DNA from: Nocardia colli
GTDB lineage: Bacteria; Actinomycetota; Actinomycetes; Mycobacteriales; Mycobacteriaceae
DNA length: 64,000 bases
Assembly: GCF_008704205.1 (NCBI RefSeq)
Contig: NZ_VXLC01000003.1
Coordinates: 806,001 to 870,000, forward strand
Reading direction: 5' to 3'
Position numbers and translations under genes: made by a program. The notes beneath the pieces are model-generated. The model was not told where the DNA came from. It worked only from the letters and a program-made list of their open reading frames with translations, and did not search any database. Shown here in pieces: positions 55,162-64,000 of this stretch; positions within the stretch are counted from its first letter, which is position 1, and every line of letters starts with the position of its first letter.

Positions 55162-55659
55162 TTGGCAAAACGCACGATGACCGTATCGGACAGCATCCTG
55201 ATCCAGGCCGACCCGCTCGCGGTCTACCAGCGGATCAGCGACCCGACCCAGATGGGCGAATGGAGTCCGGAAAACCGCGGCGCAACGGTCGACGAGCCGA
55301 GGGAATCAGCTTATGTCGGAATGGTTTTCGTCGGACGCAATAAGCGCGGGCCGGCCCGGTGGACGACCCGCTGCACGGTGACGGCGGCGGACCCCGGCGA
55401 GCGGTTCGCGTTCCGTGTACACACGATCGGCGTCCGCAAGCCGGTCATCCGCGGACCGATCGCGAGCTGGGAATATCGTTTCGAGCCCGAGGCGGGCGGT
55501 ACCCGGGTCACCGAGACGTGGCACGACGACCGGACCGCCTGGCCGGACAGTGTCGCCGCCGTCTTCGACCGAATCGTCACCTACGGAAAGACTTTCGCCG
55601 ACTTCCAGCGCAAGAACATCCACGTCACGTTACGAAATCTCGCGCGCACGATCGGCTAG
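55162..55659 (+). CDS. SRPBCC (polyketide cyclase/START-like) family protein
   Basis: GGAGG lies seven bases before a TTG at 55162, which I take as the start; upstream sequence in this frame has no family match. The 165-residue product reads SILIQADPLAVYQRISDPTQ, MGEWSPENRG and ends DFQRKNIHVTLRNLARTIG, with a WEYRFEPEAGGTRVTETW sheet, the helix-grip fold of SRPBCC proteins that bind hydrophobic ligands. Ligand unknown. Confidence 0.8.
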   Translation: MAKRTMTVSDSILIQADPLAVYQRISDPTQMGEWSPENRGATVDEPRESAYVGMVFVGRNKRGPARWTTRCTVTAADPGERFAFRVHTIGVRKPVIRGPIASWEYRFEPEAGGTRVTETWHDDRTAWPDSVAAVFDRIVTYGKTFADFQRKNIHVTLRNLARTIG

Positions 55660-55752
55660 CCCGGCGGCAGCGTGCCTGCCCGTCCAGCCCGGGACTTCGT
55701 GAGACCCTGGCGACAGCCGAATCCATGCTCGATCTACGGACAGGATGTTCCG

Positions 55753-56649
55753 ATGACAGTGCTCGTCGCGGGATCCACCGGCTTCGTCGGCAAGCGATTA
55801 TGCCCCGAACTGGCCGATGCGGGCCACGCCGTCCGCGCCATGACCCGACACCCCGAGTCCTACCGGGGCAGCGGGGCACCGATCGGCGCGGACGTCGCCG
55901 ATATCGGCTCGCTGCGCACCGCCATGGCCGACTGCACCGCCGCCTACTATCTGGTCCACTCACTGGCCGAAACAGATTTCGAGCGCCGCGACGCCGAGGC
56001 CGCGTCCAACTTCGGCCGCGCCGCCGCCGAGGCCGGCGTGAAACGGATCATCTATCTCGGTGGTCTCGGCGAGGACAACGACGACCTGTCCGCGCATCTG
56101 CGCAGCCGGCGCGAGGTCGAGGGCCTGCTCGCCGCGGCAGGCGTGCCGGTGACCACGCTGCGCGCCGGAATCATCGTCGGCCACGGCGGCATCTCCTGGG
56201 AGATCACCCGCCAGCTCGTCGAGCACCTGCCCGCCATGATCACACCCCGCTGGGTGCGCACCCGGACCCAGCCGATCGCGGTCGACGACGTGGTCCGCTA
56301 TCTGGTCGGCGTTCTCGACAACCCCGAAACCGCCGGACGTACGTTCGAGATCGGCGGCCCCGATGTACTCGAGTACGCCGACATGCTGCGCCGTGTCGCC
56401 AAGATCGAGAAACGACCGCTGGTGGTCGTGCCCGTTCCACTGCTCTCCCCTCAGCTTTCGTCGTTGTGGTTGTCCCTGGTGACCGATGTCGACACCACGA
56501 CGGGACGCACGCTCGTCGACTCGATGACCAACGAAGTCGTGGTCCGGGACAACAGCATTCGCGAACTGGTGCCCTTCGAACCGCTCGCTTACGACGACGC
56601 CGTGCGGCGTGCCCTCGCCGAGCGCGCCGAAGCCGATCAGACCGCATGA
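55753..56649 (+). CDS. NAD(P)-binding atypical SDR
   Basis: A 298-residue Rossmann protein starting MTVLVAGSTGFVGKRL, with the TRHPES segment after the second strand, YYLVHSLAETDFERRDAEAA and RIIYLGGLG, typical of the NmrA/NDUFA9-like atypical SDRs of actinobacteria. The Ser-Tyr-Lys triad is not evident. AGGA lies upstream of the ATG at 55753. Its stop overlaps the CPBP protease start (ATGA), so the two are coupled. Confidence 0.85.
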   Translation: MTVLVAGSTGFVGKRLCPELADAGHAVRAMTRHPESYRGSGAPIGADVADIGSLRTAMADCTAAYYLVHSLAETDFERRDAEAASNFGRAAAEAGVKRIIYLGGLGEDNDDLSAHLRSRREVEGLLAAAGVPVTTLRAGIIVGHGGISWEITRQLVEHLPAMITPRWVRTRTQPIAVDDVVRYLVGVLDNPETAGRTFEIGGPDVLEYADMLRRVAKIEKRPLVVVPVPLLSPQLSSLWLSLVTDVDTTTGRTLVDSMTNEVVVRDNSIRELVPFEPLAYDDAVRRALAERAEADQTA

Positions 56650-57275
56650 GCCGCAGATCAGAACCCGTTCGCCCGCTCGCTGCGCGACGACGCCGGGTCG
56701 CGGCGGTCGCGGTCGCGGGCACCGGTCTGCTCGGTGCCTCGTTCGCCGCCGAACCCGATTCCGCCCGGTTCTACCGCCTCACCCTCGCGACCGCAGCGGC
56801 CTGGACACTGGGTGGTCGCACGGCCCGCATCGAGGACACCGAACCGCAACGCCCCGTACTCGGTCCCGTCCTCATCGGTGCCGCGACATTCGCCGGGTTC
56901 TATGGCTGCGGCCTGATCGCCCGCCGAATCCCTTTCCTGCGCAAGGCAATCACCGGCGTCCTGAGCTACGCCGAACAAGGACCCACACCACAGGTACTGC
57001 TGATCACCCTCGCCAACGGCGCAGCCGAGGAGATATTCTTCCGCGGGTCCGTCTACTCGGTCGCAGGCAAGCACCCGGTCCTCGTCTCGACCGGAATCTA
57101 CGCCTGCACCACCGCCGCGACCCGCAACCCCGCCCTCGTCCTGGCCTCCGTCCTCATGGGCACCCTGTTCGGCCTGCAACGCCACGCCACCGGCGGCATC
57201 CAAGCCCCCCTGCTCACCCACCTGACCTGGTCAGCCCTGATACTGCACTACCTGCCACGCATGTTCCGCGACTGA
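56646..57275 (+). CDS. CPBP-family intramembrane metalloprotease
   Basis: A 209-residue membrane protein with the CPBP (Abi) motifs NGAAEEIFFRG (the EExxxR signature), FGLQRHATGG and THLTWSALILHY. Family members cleave membrane-embedded substrates or process peptides. Hydrophobic helices lie near 18-36, 75-95 and through the catalytic half. It starts with an ATG overlapping the SDR stop. Confidence 0.87.
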   Translation: MSRRSEPVRPLAARRRRVAAVAVAGTGLLGASFAAEPDSARFYRLTLATAAAWTLGGRTARIEDTEPQRPVLGPVLIGAATFAGFYGCGLIARRIPFLRKAITGVLSYAEQGPTPQVLLITLANGAAEEIFFRGSVYSVAGKHPVLVSTGIYACTTAATRNPALVLASVLMGTLFGLQRHATGGIQAPLLTHLTWSALILHYLPRMFRD

Positions 57276-57346
57276 TCCACCGCGCGCTCCAGGCTGCGGG
57301 TGGCGCCACCCAGCACAAGAACGAAACCCCGGGTCATCCGGCGCCC

Positions 57347-59521
57347 TTATGGTCCAGTCCGCCCGAGCGGCCAGATGCGGTCGATGAGGCCGCGTCCGAC
57401 GATGAGTCCCACCATCTTTCGGGGAGCTCTGCGCGGCGTGATGGCGCTCAGGAAATCAGGGAGCCGCAGGTCGTTGTAGGAGATCGAGCGGAAGTACTTG
57501 TACATCAAGGTGGGCATCGCGCAGGCGAGCGGTGTCAGTATCACGCCGAGCACAATGGCCGGCGGGGTCAACGAACGCGGGCTCGTTACCGAGGCGACGA
57601 CCGTTGTCGCGAGTAGCGTAATCGCGACCGATACCGTGCAGATGATGTCGACCGCTCTATGCAGGATGAGCATGGGCAGGCCGACGCGGACGGGCACCAT
57701 CGCCCACACCATCAGCGCGACCACCGATATGCCCGCAACGATTCGGTATTGCGTTGCCTGCCAGAGATTTCCCCACAGTCCGCTCACCAACACGACGCCG
57801 AGCACTGTCGCGATCGGCAGGGCGAGATTCCATACCGCGAAGGTCCTGGCACCACCGTCGAGCCAGTGAACTTCCCTACCGTCGAACGCGGTTGTGCCGG
57901 AGGGAATTACCGGCTGCACCGGTTCCACCGATGCACAGGTCTGTCCGAGCAACAGCAGCAGGTGGGGCTTGCGGGCGATCAACCGGTCGACGAAGAAGAT
58001 TCGCCGCCCGACGACCATACGACTGCGGCGGACGTACGTTCCGCCTTCCAGGCACCAGGTCATGGAGACGAAGACGATACCGAGCCAGAAGCAGTAGCCG
58101 GCGAGCTCGATCACGATCCACCATCCGGTTTCGATGCGCAGGCCGAACGGTGCGGTCCACTCGTCTTGCCCGGGCAGCACCCACTCCCATGGCCATTTCC
58201 ACTGCCAGGGCAACGTCCAATTCCACGGCCATTTCCATTCCCACGGAACGTCTTTGCCGCCGCCAATGGTCGGCGGCAGGGCAAGCCCCAGGAACGCGCG
58301 GAGCGGATAGCCGAGGCCGACCGCCGCGACGACCGACCAGCCGATCACCGCCGGTGCGTGGCGGCGTGGATTGCCCAGGTCGAAGCTGTTGCGCTCGATG
58401 CTCCGAATCCCCTCATACAACACCGCGATCACCAAAACCCCAGCAGCCATGGGAATTACGTGATGGAAGAACGAGATGAACGGTAGCCCGCACAGGATGA
58501 CGGTCAAGACGACCCGTCCTCCGATTGCCCCCAATGTCGCGTACGCCGCTACCTGAAGCCCGGCCGCCCGGGTCGGGATCCGCCCCCGCTGTGCGGCATT
58601 CGGCGATACCCGGTCCTCGTCGAGACCCCGCAGGTCGTTGAGCTGGTATCGCCCTTGATAGATCAAAATCTCCAGGATGAACCACAGCACAAGCGCTCGG
58701 GGAACGAAGAAGGGGACATCCAGCACCGATGGCCGCAGCACGATCAAGGTGAGCGTCCCGATGGGAAAGAACAGCGCTTTGCTCAAATCCATCGGCCGCG
58801 GTAGCAACAGATACGACAGCAACGTCCGCTCGCCGGTCGCCGGTCGGATCAGCGGCAGCAGCGGCGCCGCTCGACGAATCCGCGTGTCACGCACCAGCTT
58901 CAGAAAGTACGAACGCCCGTTGACGGTGCCGTTGCCCGCCTCCACCACGAGCAACACGATGATCGGCAAATAGATCACCAGCATGGTGAACTGAATGTAG
59001 AACGCGAAGTCCCGGGCCATGTAGCACAGCAAGCCCAAGAAGATGAACTCCAACGACAGCATCGCGACGAGTTGCAGGATGCGCGGAATCCGGTAGCCAC
59101 GGCTGAGGGAGTTGAGTTCACCGATCATTTCCCGGTACGTAAGCGGTCGCAACAGCGGATAACCGGCCATGTCCGGCTTGCTCAGCGGCAGCAATTTCGA
59201 CAATTCGCGTTCGAGGGCACGGGTATAGAAACTGCGCACAGTGGCTTGCGAGGCGGTGACCTGCATCATGCACGCCAGCGCCAGCGGAATGAGCGGGACC
59301 GCGGCCGCCGCGGCATCGGGGATACGGGTCAACGGCTCCTTACCGCTGACAAAGGTCACGAAGGCGCCGAACAACGTCAACGTGGTCACCACGCCCCCGA
59401 ACACACCGACCAGCTGGTTGTTCAGTTCACGCTCGTCGTCGCGGGCAGCGACATAATCGGCAACCAGCGCGTCGAAGTAATTCTGTTCGCGATCCACGAT
59501 TCGCCCACCGTCATCTGTCAC
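57347..59521 (-). CDS. Large polytopic membrane protein with Trp-rich repeat, family unknown
   Basis: From the GTG at 59521 the product has 724 residues and about 14-16 hydrophobic helices in two blocks. Between the blocks, at residues 424-456, is a striking tryptophan-rich repeat (PWEWKWPWNW, then PWQWKWPWEW). Before it comes ILIYQGRYQLNDLRGLDEDR; the NDLRGLDED part recalls the Asp-rich motif of UbiA prenyltransferases, but the protein is far larger than that family. The start is uncertain (the frame is open to 59644, no clear ribosome site). It is divergent from the TIR-nSTAND-WD40 gene with 257 bp between starts, which suggests a shared function. Confidence 0.7.
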   Translation of the reverse strand: MTDDGGRIVDREQNYFDALVADYVAARDDERELNNQLVGVFGGVVTTLTLFGAFVTFVSGKEPLTRIPDAAAAAVPLIPLALACMMQVTASQATVRSFYTRALERELSKLLPLSKPDMAGYPLLRPLTYREMIGELNSLSRGYRIPRILQLVAMLSLEFIFLGLLCYMARDFAFYIQFTMLVIYLPIIVLLVVEAGNGTVNGRSYFLKLVRDTRIRRAAPLLPLIRPATGERTLLSYLLLPRPMDLSKALFFPIGTLTLIVLRPSVLDVPFFVPRALVLWFILEILIYQGRYQLNDLRGLDEDRVSPNAAQRGRIPTRAAGLQVAAYATLGAIGGRVVLTVILCGLPFISFFHHVIPMAAGVLVIAVLYEGIRSIERNSFDLGNPRRHAPAVIGWSVVAAVGLGYPLRAFLGLALPPTIGGGKDVPWEWKWPWNWTLPWQWKWPWEWVLPGQDEWTAPFGLRIETGWWIVIELAGYCFWLGIVFVSMTWCLEGGTYVRRSRMVVGRRIFFVDRLIARKPHLLLLLGQTCASVEPVQPVIPSGTTAFDGREVHWLDGGARTFAVWNLALPIATVLGVVLVSGLWGNLWQATQYRIVAGISVVALMVWAMVPVRVGLPMLILHRAVDIICTVSVAITLLATTVVASVTSPRSLTPPAIVLGVILTPLACAMPTLMYKYFRSISYNDLRLPDFLSAITPRRAPRKMVGLIVGRGLIDRIWPLGRTGP

Positions 59522-59778
59522 CGCAGATGACTGCGCCGCACGGCACGCAGCGCTGCCCTGCGCGTACAACTCAGTGTGGCAATCGCATTCGGTGGCCGGT
59601 ATCCGCTGTTCGCACGACTGGACCGTTCGACGAGTCGCCTGCATAGGACGAGCAGGCGGCAGCTCCGCCGGTGCCCCGTCCGGCGAGACAACCGACCTGA
59701 CCGCGCGAAAGGCCCGCGAACCGCGGTGCCGTGCCGGTACCGTTGAGCTGGCGGTTCGGCCTCCGCGTGGGAGAAGTG

Positions 59779-62700
59779 TTGGCCAGGGTATTCATCAGTC
59801 ACTCGAGCAGGGATCGCGAGTGGGCCAGTGCGGTTCGCGGGTGGCTGGTTGCCGACGGGCACGAGGTTTTCCTGGATCTGCATCCGGTCGACGGGTTGAT
59901 CGTCGGCGAGGAGTGGGAGGGCGAACTCTATCGGCGGCTGCGGTGGGCCGATGCGGTCGTCTGTGTGGTCACCGGGGCTTATCTCGCGTCGGTGTGGTGT
60001 GCGGCCGAGGTCGGGATCGCAAAGGCGAACGGCAGCATGTTGCTGACGGTGCGGGTCGAGGCCGATATCGTTCATCCGCTGCTGAAATCGTTGCAGCAGT
60101 CCAATGCCGCGACCGAACCCGAGGTGGCCAGGGAGAAGCTCGCGGTCGCACTGCGCAGGCTCGACGCGGGCGGCGGCCTGGGCTGGTCGGACGACCGATC
60201 GCCCTATCCCGGCCTCGACGCCTTCGACATCGGCCGGCATCGGGTGTTCTTCGGGCGCGGTCGCGAGGCCGCGGAGATCGCCGAGCTGTTGCGTCAACCG
60301 GCTAACCGCACCGCTCCGGGGATCCAGCTCGTGATCGGACCATCGGGGTGCGGGAAATCCTCGCTGGTGCGGGCGGGCGTCATCCCGCGCATCGCCGGGG
60401 AACCGCTCTGGTCGCCGCTCGAACCGATCGTTCCCGGCACCGACCCGGTGGGTGCGCTGGCTCGCTCGCTCGCGGCCGCCAGACGACGCGCGGGACTGGA
60501 TCGGGAAACGCCCTTCCAGCGAGAACGACTGACCGGCAACGGCTTTCGTGACGCGGCCGATGAACTCCTGCTCGCCGAGCAGGGCGGCGCCGACCGCAAG
60601 CTACTCCTGGTGATCGACCAGTACGAGGAGTTGCTGCGGCGCACCCCGGCAACGGAACGCGCCGAGTTCGTCGACGCGCTGATCCCCGCCATCGGCGGGC
60701 CGGTACAGGTCCTGGCGACGTTGCGACCGGAATTCCTGGAACCGTTCGGCGCGGATCCCGCGCTGTCCCGCATCCCGACGCGCACCCACCCGGTGCTGCC
60801 GTTGCGCAACGAGGCATTACGCGAGGTCATCGAGGGACCGGCCAGGGTGGCGGGCCTGACCATCGAGGACGGCCTGGTCGAAGCGCTGCTGACGGACACC
60901 GGTACCGGCGACGCCCTCCCGCTGCTCGCATTCACCCTCGAACAGCTCGCGTTCCGGCTCCGTCGTGGCGACCAGCTCTCGCATCACCGCTACACCGAAA
61001 TCGGTGGTGTCCGAGGCGCATTGGCCCGGCAGGCGGAGACCGCGCTGGCCGAGGCGCACACGGCGACCGGGCTGTCGCGCGACGAGATCATCACGATACT
61101 GCTGCGCTTGGTCACTGTCGACGAACACGGTGTCCCGACCCGCGACCGGATTCCGCGCGCGGATTTCACCGAGTCCGCACAGCAGGCGATCGACGCCTTC
61201 GTCACCCACCGGCTGCTGGCCACCGCCGAGGAGGACAAGCAGATCGTCGTCTCCCCCGCACACGAAGCGTTCCTGCGGAACTGGACGCCGTTGCGCGACG
61301 CCATCTCTCGCGAGGGCGACTCGCTGCGGGCCCGGCGGGCCGTCGAGATCGCCGCGACCGAATGGGCGAACGACGACCACAAGCCGCAGCGGCTGTGGGA
61401 ACGTGACCGGCTCGCGGTGGCGATGAAAGACACGGGCGCACGCCTGCGGCTGCTGCCCCGGCCACAGCTGCGGCAGTGGCCGCCCCGCCTCCGTCGCCTC
61501 AGCACCACCCGGGTCGAAACAAGTTCACGGGCAAGGGAATTCCTCGAACGCAGCTACCGACGGGATCGGTTTCGCCGCGGCCGGGCGACCGTCGTGCTGT
61601 CGGCGCTGCTGTGCGCGGCGCTGGTGGCCGCGGTCATCGCGATCGTGCAACAGCAGCAGGCGGTGGCGCGACAGCACACCGCGGTGGCGCGGCAGTTGCT
61701 GGCGCAGGCGGATCAGCTACGCAACCTCGACCCGCGAATGGCGATCCGGCTCGGTCTGGCGGCCGACCGGATCGATCCCGGGAACGAGACGCGGCAGTGG
61801 CTGATCAACATGCTGTCCACGACCCGGTACGCGGGCACCCTGGACGGGCCCCCGAACCGAGTCTTCCGGCTGGCATTCTCGCCGGACGGGCAGACGATCG
61901 CGGTACAGCATTCGGGCGGGGCCGTCGCCCTGTGGGGCCTGTCCGACACAGGCCGCGCACAGCAACTGGGCCAGCCGCTCACCGACGTCAGCGACATCAC
62001 CGACATCGCCTTCACTCCCGACGGCAAGACTCTGCTCACCGGAGCCGCCCAAGACCTGAACGCCGTATACGTGCGCATGGGGCTGTCGCCCTCCGCCGAG
62101 GCCAAGCACAATTCGTCCAGCGTGGACGGCCTGATGCAGTGGGACGTCACTGATCCGGCCCGTCCGCATCTCAAAGCGCGTTCAGTCCTCGATATTTCGG
62201 AGAAACTGAGCATTCGGTTCGCGCCGGCGACGATGCTGGCCATCGGCTACACCGATAAGCAGCCGACCCAGCTATGGGACCTCACCGACCCCGAGCATCC
62301 GATGCCGGCGGCTACGCTCTCGCCGCCGGAGGACGAAGTCTACAGCTCTGAATTCTCGCCGGACGGACGGCTTCTGGTGATCGCGACACGCAGCGCCATC
62401 ACGATTTGGGACGTCTCGGATCGGCATACGCCGCGGGCGATCAGCCGACCGGTGACCGGGCAGGGGCCTACACAGGACCTGGCGTTCTCCCCGGACGGCA
62501 GCCAACTGGCTGCGACGATCTTTCCGGGCGGCCTCACGCGCTGGGACATCACCGACCCGGCCCGTCCGCGCCTGTACCCGAACTCGGGCCCGAGCATCGG
62601 TAGCATCTGGTCCAAGCTGGCGTTCGGCCCCACCGGCAACGATCTCGCCATCGCGCCCGGGTTCGGCAACGGGGTCGGATTATATGAAATCCCCGCTGAC

Positions 62701-63912
62701 GAAAAAACCGCTCGCCTGCGGACGCGACCGGTCGGCGATGCCACCGCGGCGACCGCAATCGCGTTCTCGGCGAAGGAGATCATCGCGATCGGCGGAGCCG
62801 ACGGGCGGACGTCGCTGTGGACGATCGACGCACACACGCAACCACAGCCCATGGGCCGACCGTTCTCCGGCGAGGTCGATCAGGTTGCCGGTGGGTGCGG
62901 CGTCGCGACGAGCGGTGATCTCATCGCGGTAGGTGGCAAGAACGGGAAGGTCGACCTCTGGGAGACCGGACAGCGCGACGGACCGGTGCGCGCGGTGTCC
63001 TTCGACACCGAGCATCTCGACTACGTCAATGAGATTCGAATCAGCTGTGTCGCACTGTCATCCGACGGCAAGACCTTGGCGACCGGCAGTCCGGATCGCA
63101 CCGTGTCGCTGTGGGATGTCGGTGATCGACGCCATCCGCGGCGGCTCGGTCCGCCGCTGACCGGACTCGACGGGGTCGTGTCCACCCTCGCGTTCTCGCC
63201 CGATGGCACTCGACTCGCCGCGGGCAGCTATCAGAACTCGCTGGTTTGGAGTATCGAACAGCGAGAAGCGCCGAAGCGACTCGGACGCGGCATCCACGAT
63301 GGACCGATGGCACAGGTCTCCTTCACCGCTGACGGCCGCCTGCACGCAGTGGGCTGGGTACACCGGATGCTGACCATCTGGGACTTCACCGACGCCGACC
63401 ATCCGGTACCACGCGGCGAAATACCACTCGAACAGAGCACTCAGATCGCGTATTCACCGGCCGCCGGCATGCTGGTGGTCATCAAGCACGGCGCCGGACA
63501 GTTCTGGGACGTCACCGACCCGGCACACGCGAAGCCGGTCGGCAACGCCGTGCTCTCCGATCTCGGCAGCGACTTCCGTGCCCGATTCGATTCGACCGGA
63601 ACGATTCTCGCCACTTTCGGCAACGATCAGGTGCAGATGTGGCTCGTCACCGACCCCGCTCATCCGACGCAGATCGGAGAACCTCGCAATATCGGGGCCA
63701 GAGAAATCGCGACGGCCGCCTTCACTGCCGATTCGGGCCGGCTGGTCACCGGTCACGAACTCGGAGCCGTGGTCGAATGGGATCTGCACCGGCTCCACGA
63801 ACTTCGCCGCGAACCGGCCGACATCGGTTGCACGACAGTAGGATCCGGACTCTCCCCGGAGGGGTGGCGGCAATACATCCAAGAACTTCCCTACCGCGAC
63901 ACCTGCCGATGA
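59779..63912 (+). CDS. TIR-nSTAND ATPase-transmembrane-WD40 protein
   Basis: From the TTG at 59779 (GGGAGAA just upstream; GTGs at 59731, 59767 and 59776 are alternatives) the product has 1377 residues. Residues 1-130 are a TIR domain (ARVFISHSSRDREWA, SVWCAAEVGIA with candidate catalytic Glu77). Residues 143-560 are an nSTAND1 P-loop NTPase: YPGLDAFDIGRHRVFFGRGR, GPSGCGKSS (187-194), LLLVIDQYEELL (D280). A transmembrane helix lies near 602-622, then QQAVARQHTAVARQLLAQAD and a C-terminal propeller of WD40-like blades to the end. STAND proteins with TIR effectors commonly act in phage defence by NAD+ depletion after the sensor domain binds a ligand. Role here is inference. Confidence 0.9.
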   Translation: MARVFISHSSRDREWASAVRGWLVADGHEVFLDLHPVDGLIVGEEWEGELYRRLRWADAVVCVVTGAYLASVWCAAEVGIAKANGSMLLTVRVEADIVHPLLKSLQQSNAATEPEVAREKLAVALRRLDAGGGLGWSDDRSPYPGLDAFDIGRHRVFFGRGREAAEIAELLRQPANRTAPGIQLVIGPSGCGKSSLVRAGVIPRIAGEPLWSPLEPIVPGTDPVGALARSLAAARRRAGLDRETPFQRERLTGNGFRDAADELLLAEQGGADRKLLLVIDQYEELLRRTPATERAEFVDALIPAIGGPVQVLATLRPEFLEPFGADPALSRIPTRTHPVLPLRNEALREVIEGPARVAGLTIEDGLVEALLTDTGTGDALPLLAFTLEQLAFRLRRGDQLSHHRYTEIGGVRGALARQAETALAEAHTATGLSRDEIITILLRLVTVDEHGVPTRDRIPRADFTESAQQAIDAFVTHRLLATAEEDKQIVVSPAHEAFLRNWTPLRDAISREGDSLRARRAVEIAATEWANDDHKPQRLWERDRLAVAMKDTGARLRLLPRPQLRQWPPRLRRLSTTRVETSSRAREFLERSYRRDRFRRGRATVVLSALLCAALVAAVIAIVQQQQAVARQHTAVARQLLAQADQLRNLDPRMAIRLGLAADRIDPGNETRQWLINMLSTTRYAGTLDGPPNRVFRLAFSPDGQTIAVQHSGGAVALWGLSDTGRAQQLGQPLTDVSDITDIAFTPDGKTLLTGAAQDLNAVYVRMGLSPSAEAKHNSSSVDGLMQWDVTDPARPHLKARSVLDISEKLSIRFAPATMLAIGYTDKQPTQLWDLTDPEHPMPAATLSPPEDEVYSSEFSPDGRLLVIATRSAITIWDVSDRHTPRAISRPVTGQGPTQDLAFSPDGSQLAATIFPGGLTRWDITDPARPRLYPNSGPSIGSIWSKLAFGPTGNDLAIAPGFGNGVGLYEIPADEKTARLRTRPVGDATAATAIAFSAKEIIAIGGADGRTSLWTIDAHTQPQPMGRPFSGEVDQVAGGCGVATSGDLIAVGGKNGKVDLWETGQRDGPVRAVSFDTEHLDYVNEIRISCVALSSDGKTLATGSPDRTVSLWDVGDRRHPRRLGPPLTGLDGVVSTLAFSPDGTRLAAGSYQNSLVWSIEQREAPKRLGRGIHDGPMAQVSFTADGRLHAVGWVHRMLTIWDFTDADHPVPRGEIPLEQSTQIAYSPAAGMLVVIKHGAGQFWDVTDPAHAKPVGNAVLSDLGSDFRARFDSTGTILATFGNDQVQMWLVTDPAHPTQIGEPRNIGAREIATAAFTADSGRLVTGHELGAVVEWDLHRLHELRREPADIGCTTVGSGLSPEGWRQYIQELPYRDTCR

Positions 63913-63919
63913 CAGGCGG

Positions 63920-64000
63920 TCATCCGACCGGCGAAAGCCGTACGACCCGGGCCGGTTCGCTGTCGGTGTAGTAGATGGTATCTGCCGCGTCCACCGTAAT
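63920..64000 (-). CDS. C-terminal end of a gene continuing past the window (NHL-like repeat)
   Basis: The minus-strand frame is open from the window edge to a TGA at 63922-63920 and reads ITVDAADTIYYTDSEPARVV, then RLSPVG. The VDAADTIYYTDSEPARVVRL pattern is that of an NHL or SMP-30-type propeller blade. It converges on the TIR-nSTAND-WD40 gene with seven bases between stops. Only 26 residues are visible. Confidence 0.5.
   Translation of the reverse strand: MTVDAADTIYYTDSEPARVVRLSPVG

Overview
The window is high-GC actinobacterial DNA and is best explained as a Nocardia or close mycolic-acid-containing relative. This rests on protein resemblance rather than a marker gene: MutA/MutB/MeaB, GuaB1, BlaI/BlaR-type proteins, paired CNNM proteins, an EspR-type regulator, IdeR boxes and many lipoproteins or membrane proteins of mycobacterial/nocardial type. 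GTG and TTG starts and ATGA start/stop overlaps are common. No rRNA, tRNA, transposase, integrase or CRISPR array was seen.

Layout. 1-10.9 kb holds mixed metabolic genes: an SDR with a cysteine cluster and a degenerate catalytic site, a COMT-type methyltransferase, a type II thioesterase divergent from a family III CoA-transferase, a nucleoside hydrolase plus amidohydrolase pair, a MarR/NmrA divergent pair and a PIN-toxin remnant. 10.9-17.0 kb is the mutA-mutB-meaB operon with a divergent TVP38/DedA gene, the same order as M. tuberculosis Rv1491c-Rv1496 as I recall it. 17.2-20.3 kb has an HtrA-like protease and small genes, with several strong dyads between them. 20.4-26.5 kb is a compact operon of two paralogous ferritin-like proteins (PF10118), a Baeyer-Villiger-type monooxygenase, an SDR and a ferredoxin-type reductase, followed head-on by a TetR gene. 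26.6-28.4 kb has CorA with a tiny membrane protein, divergent from an ArsR gene.

29.0-45.8 kb follows M. tuberculosis Rv1841c-Rv1850 (CNNM pair, guaB1, blaR/blaI, thioesterase, ureABC). It differs by an inserted IdeR-boxed siderophore ABC cluster, an inserted helicase/DMT/repeat segment, no gnd1, and no urease accessory genes beside ureC. 45.8-57.3 kb is a run of small operons: an LVIVD/DUF305 pair, a broken quinone-reductase gene, a metallo-beta-lactamase/XRE-cupin pair, a shortened Mug glycosylase, an EspR-like regulator and a CPBP protease. 57.3-63.9 kb holds a large tryptophan-rich membrane protein divergent from a TIR-nSTAND-WD40 protein that looks like an immune or signalling ATPase.

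Three things stand out. First, a family of nested palindromes (core arms CCGCGCACGAAT / ATTCGTGCGCGG) is scattered between genes and amplified into a five-unit tandem array at 40.48-41.26 kb. Second, the 20.4-25.8 kb operon encodes two proteins with a complete di-iron ligand pattern (E, ExxH, E, ExxH) beside a cognate-looking electron-transfer reductase, which argues for an oxygenase rather than the 'hydrolase' of the family name. Third, the TIR-nSTAND-WD40 gene and its unusual divergent membrane partner form a plausible undescribed defence or signalling pair.
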